From Lachnoanaerobaculum orale (GTDB lineage Bacteria > Bacillota > Clostridia > Lachnospirales > Lachnospiraceae): DNA of 64,000 nucleotides. The number at the start of each line of letters is the position of its first letter. Position 1 is the stretch's first letter. Position numbers and translations under genes: made by a program. The notes beneath the pieces were generated by a model. It was not told where the DNA came from and ran no database searches. It worked only from the letters and a program-made list of their open reading frames with translations. Shown one piece after another: positions 63,002 to 64,000 of the stretch. The DNA lies in the NCBI RefSeq assembly GCF_003862485.1, contig NZ_RRCM01000003.1:62001-126000 (forward strand), written 5' to 3'.

Positions 63002-64000
63002 GGATGTTTTGAACAGATTGATAGATATGTATGAAAGAAGAGAAGGCTTTAAAAAGGAGCCTTCTTCTTTGCGTGTGATACAGGCGGATATAAAAAAGAC
63101 CTACCCTGAATATGTGGACAGATACAATCACAATGTGTATAAGGATATCAATACAGCAATAGAAAAGTTGATAAGTGAAAATCTTATTGAATCAAAGGCG
63201 GATGAGACCGGAAAATATGAAAAGGTAAGATTAAATGTCGAAAGTATTGCAGAATGCTATAAGAGAGTAAAAAGAATTGATATACCGAAGCAGTGTGAGA
63301 AAATAAAAGAGGTGCTGGATTTGTTTAAAGACAGGAATCCGCCTGTACTGAGAGGCATTATATCCGATTGGAGTAAACTTATATCAAACTATAAAAAGCT
63401 GCCATATGATATAAAATATGACAAAGAAAGACTTTTTAACATACTGAAAATACTTGAAGCAATACTTGGGCTTGGTCGTGAGAGTTATATAAGAAATTTT
63501 TCAACCGCAATGTTTAAGGATTCCAAGAGATTTCAAAGGGAGTTTAAATCAACTGTGGAGAGCATACTTTTTGATTATACGGATGAGGTTGTGGAAAAAG
63601 ATAAGATACTTGAGTACTATAACCTCTATGAGAACCCCACATATGTATATATAAAAGGTGATATAGTAATTAAGTTTGAAGATTCAGTTGTTCATGTAAG
63701 GGAAATTAACGGAGGTATTGCACTCTCAAATTCATCACTTGAAAAGATAAAGGAAATAAAAGTAATTGCAAAGTCTGTAATCACTGTGGAAAACCTGACC
63801 ACCTATCACGATGAAGATGAGAAAGACAGTGTGTACATTTATCTTGGAGGTTATCACAACAAATCAAAGCAGGTAATATTAAAAAAGATATATGATGAGA
63901 ATAAGCAATGTGAATATCTGCATGAGGGAGATATAGATGTATACGGATTTTTGATACTTGAAAACTTAAAAGAAAAAACAGGAATACCTTTTAGACCTTT
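62988..64000 (+). CDS. jetD: Wadjet nuclease JetD, partial (3' end outside window)
   Basis: The frame from ATG 62,988 is open to the last base (about 337 codons). It begins MDYIKDVLNRLIDMYERREG and has an N-terminal helical arm (DUF3322-like). From about residue 260 comes a Toprim-type domain: VIAKSVITVENLTTYH (metal-binding Glu) and YLHEGDIDVYGFLILENL (Asp pair). JetD cuts the plasmid trapped by JetABC. The C-terminal part and stop are not in the window. Confidence 0.9.
   Translation, partial: MDYIKDVLNRLIDMYERREGFKKEPSSLRVIQADIKKTYPEYVDRYNHNVYKDINTAIEKLISENLIESKADETGKYEKVRLNVESIAECYKRVKRIDIPKQCEKIKEVLDLFKDRNPPVLRGIISDWSKLISNYKKLPYDIKYDKERLFNILKILEAILGLGRESYIRNFSTAMFKDSKRFQREFKSTVESILFDYTDEVVEKDKILEYYNLYENPTYVYIKGDIVIKFEDSVVHVREINGGIALSNSSLEKIKEIKVIAKSVITVENLTTYHDEDEKDSVYIYLGGYHNKSKQVILKKIYDENKQCEYLHEGDIDVYGFLILENLKEKTGIPFRP

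Overview
The window is a low-GC, Gram-positive-type chromosome segment. Strong AGGAGG-like ribosome sites, AT-rich codon use, lipoprotein and SCP/CAP surface proteins, an EFR1-type ferredoxin protein and a Wadjet operon suggest a Lachnospiraceae-like member of the Clostridia. An oral genus such as Lachnoanaerobaculum would fit, but the genus is a guess. No rRNA, tRNA or CRISPR array was found.

Layout. 1-4.2 kb is decayed defence or mobile DNA: the end of an SF1 helicase gene, an antisense phage-type family A DNA polymerase remnant with in-frame stops, and a headless SNF2-type helicase. 4.4-12 kb holds a PepSY protein and a TetR-controlled transport operon: two half-ABC transporters followed by an ECF transporter (S, T and a fused double ATPase), then a small DUF6440 gene. 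12-14.1 kb has an ISL3-like transposase remnant, a broken serine recombinase and a protein with a HEPN-type RNxxxH motif. 14.2-20.7 kb is an accessory island: two tandem membrane paralogs, small immunity-like proteins, a Panacea (SocA-domain) toxin-antitoxin pair in which both genes appear to start with TTG, and an aldehyde dehydrogenase.

21,951-39,982 is a complete Tn916 conjugative transposon with tet(M), 18,032 bp by the ends I assign. It runs from the YdcP-like genes through the type IV secretion genes, tet(M) with its leader, and regulators to xis and int. It has split a lipoprotein gene whose C-terminal part lies at 20,787-21,950 and N-terminal part at 39,983-40,420. The same island resumes to its right with second copies of a 143-aa protein and of the membrane-protein family.

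42.3-48 kb holds a DUF364 protein, an AAA/DUF4143 ATPase preceded by three 32-bp operator-like repeats, a flavodoxin-ferredoxin protein, a SulP permease and a LUD protein. 48.3-54.1 kb is a fructoside utilisation operon: a LacI-type operator, binding protein, two permeases, LacI regulator and GH32 enzyme. 54.2-56.8 kb encodes a secreted CAP protein and a lipoprotein metallo-beta-lactamase-fold hydrolase. 56.8 kb to the right edge holds a pyridoxal-kinase-like gene directly followed by a Wadjet JetABCD operon, with jetD cut by the window end.
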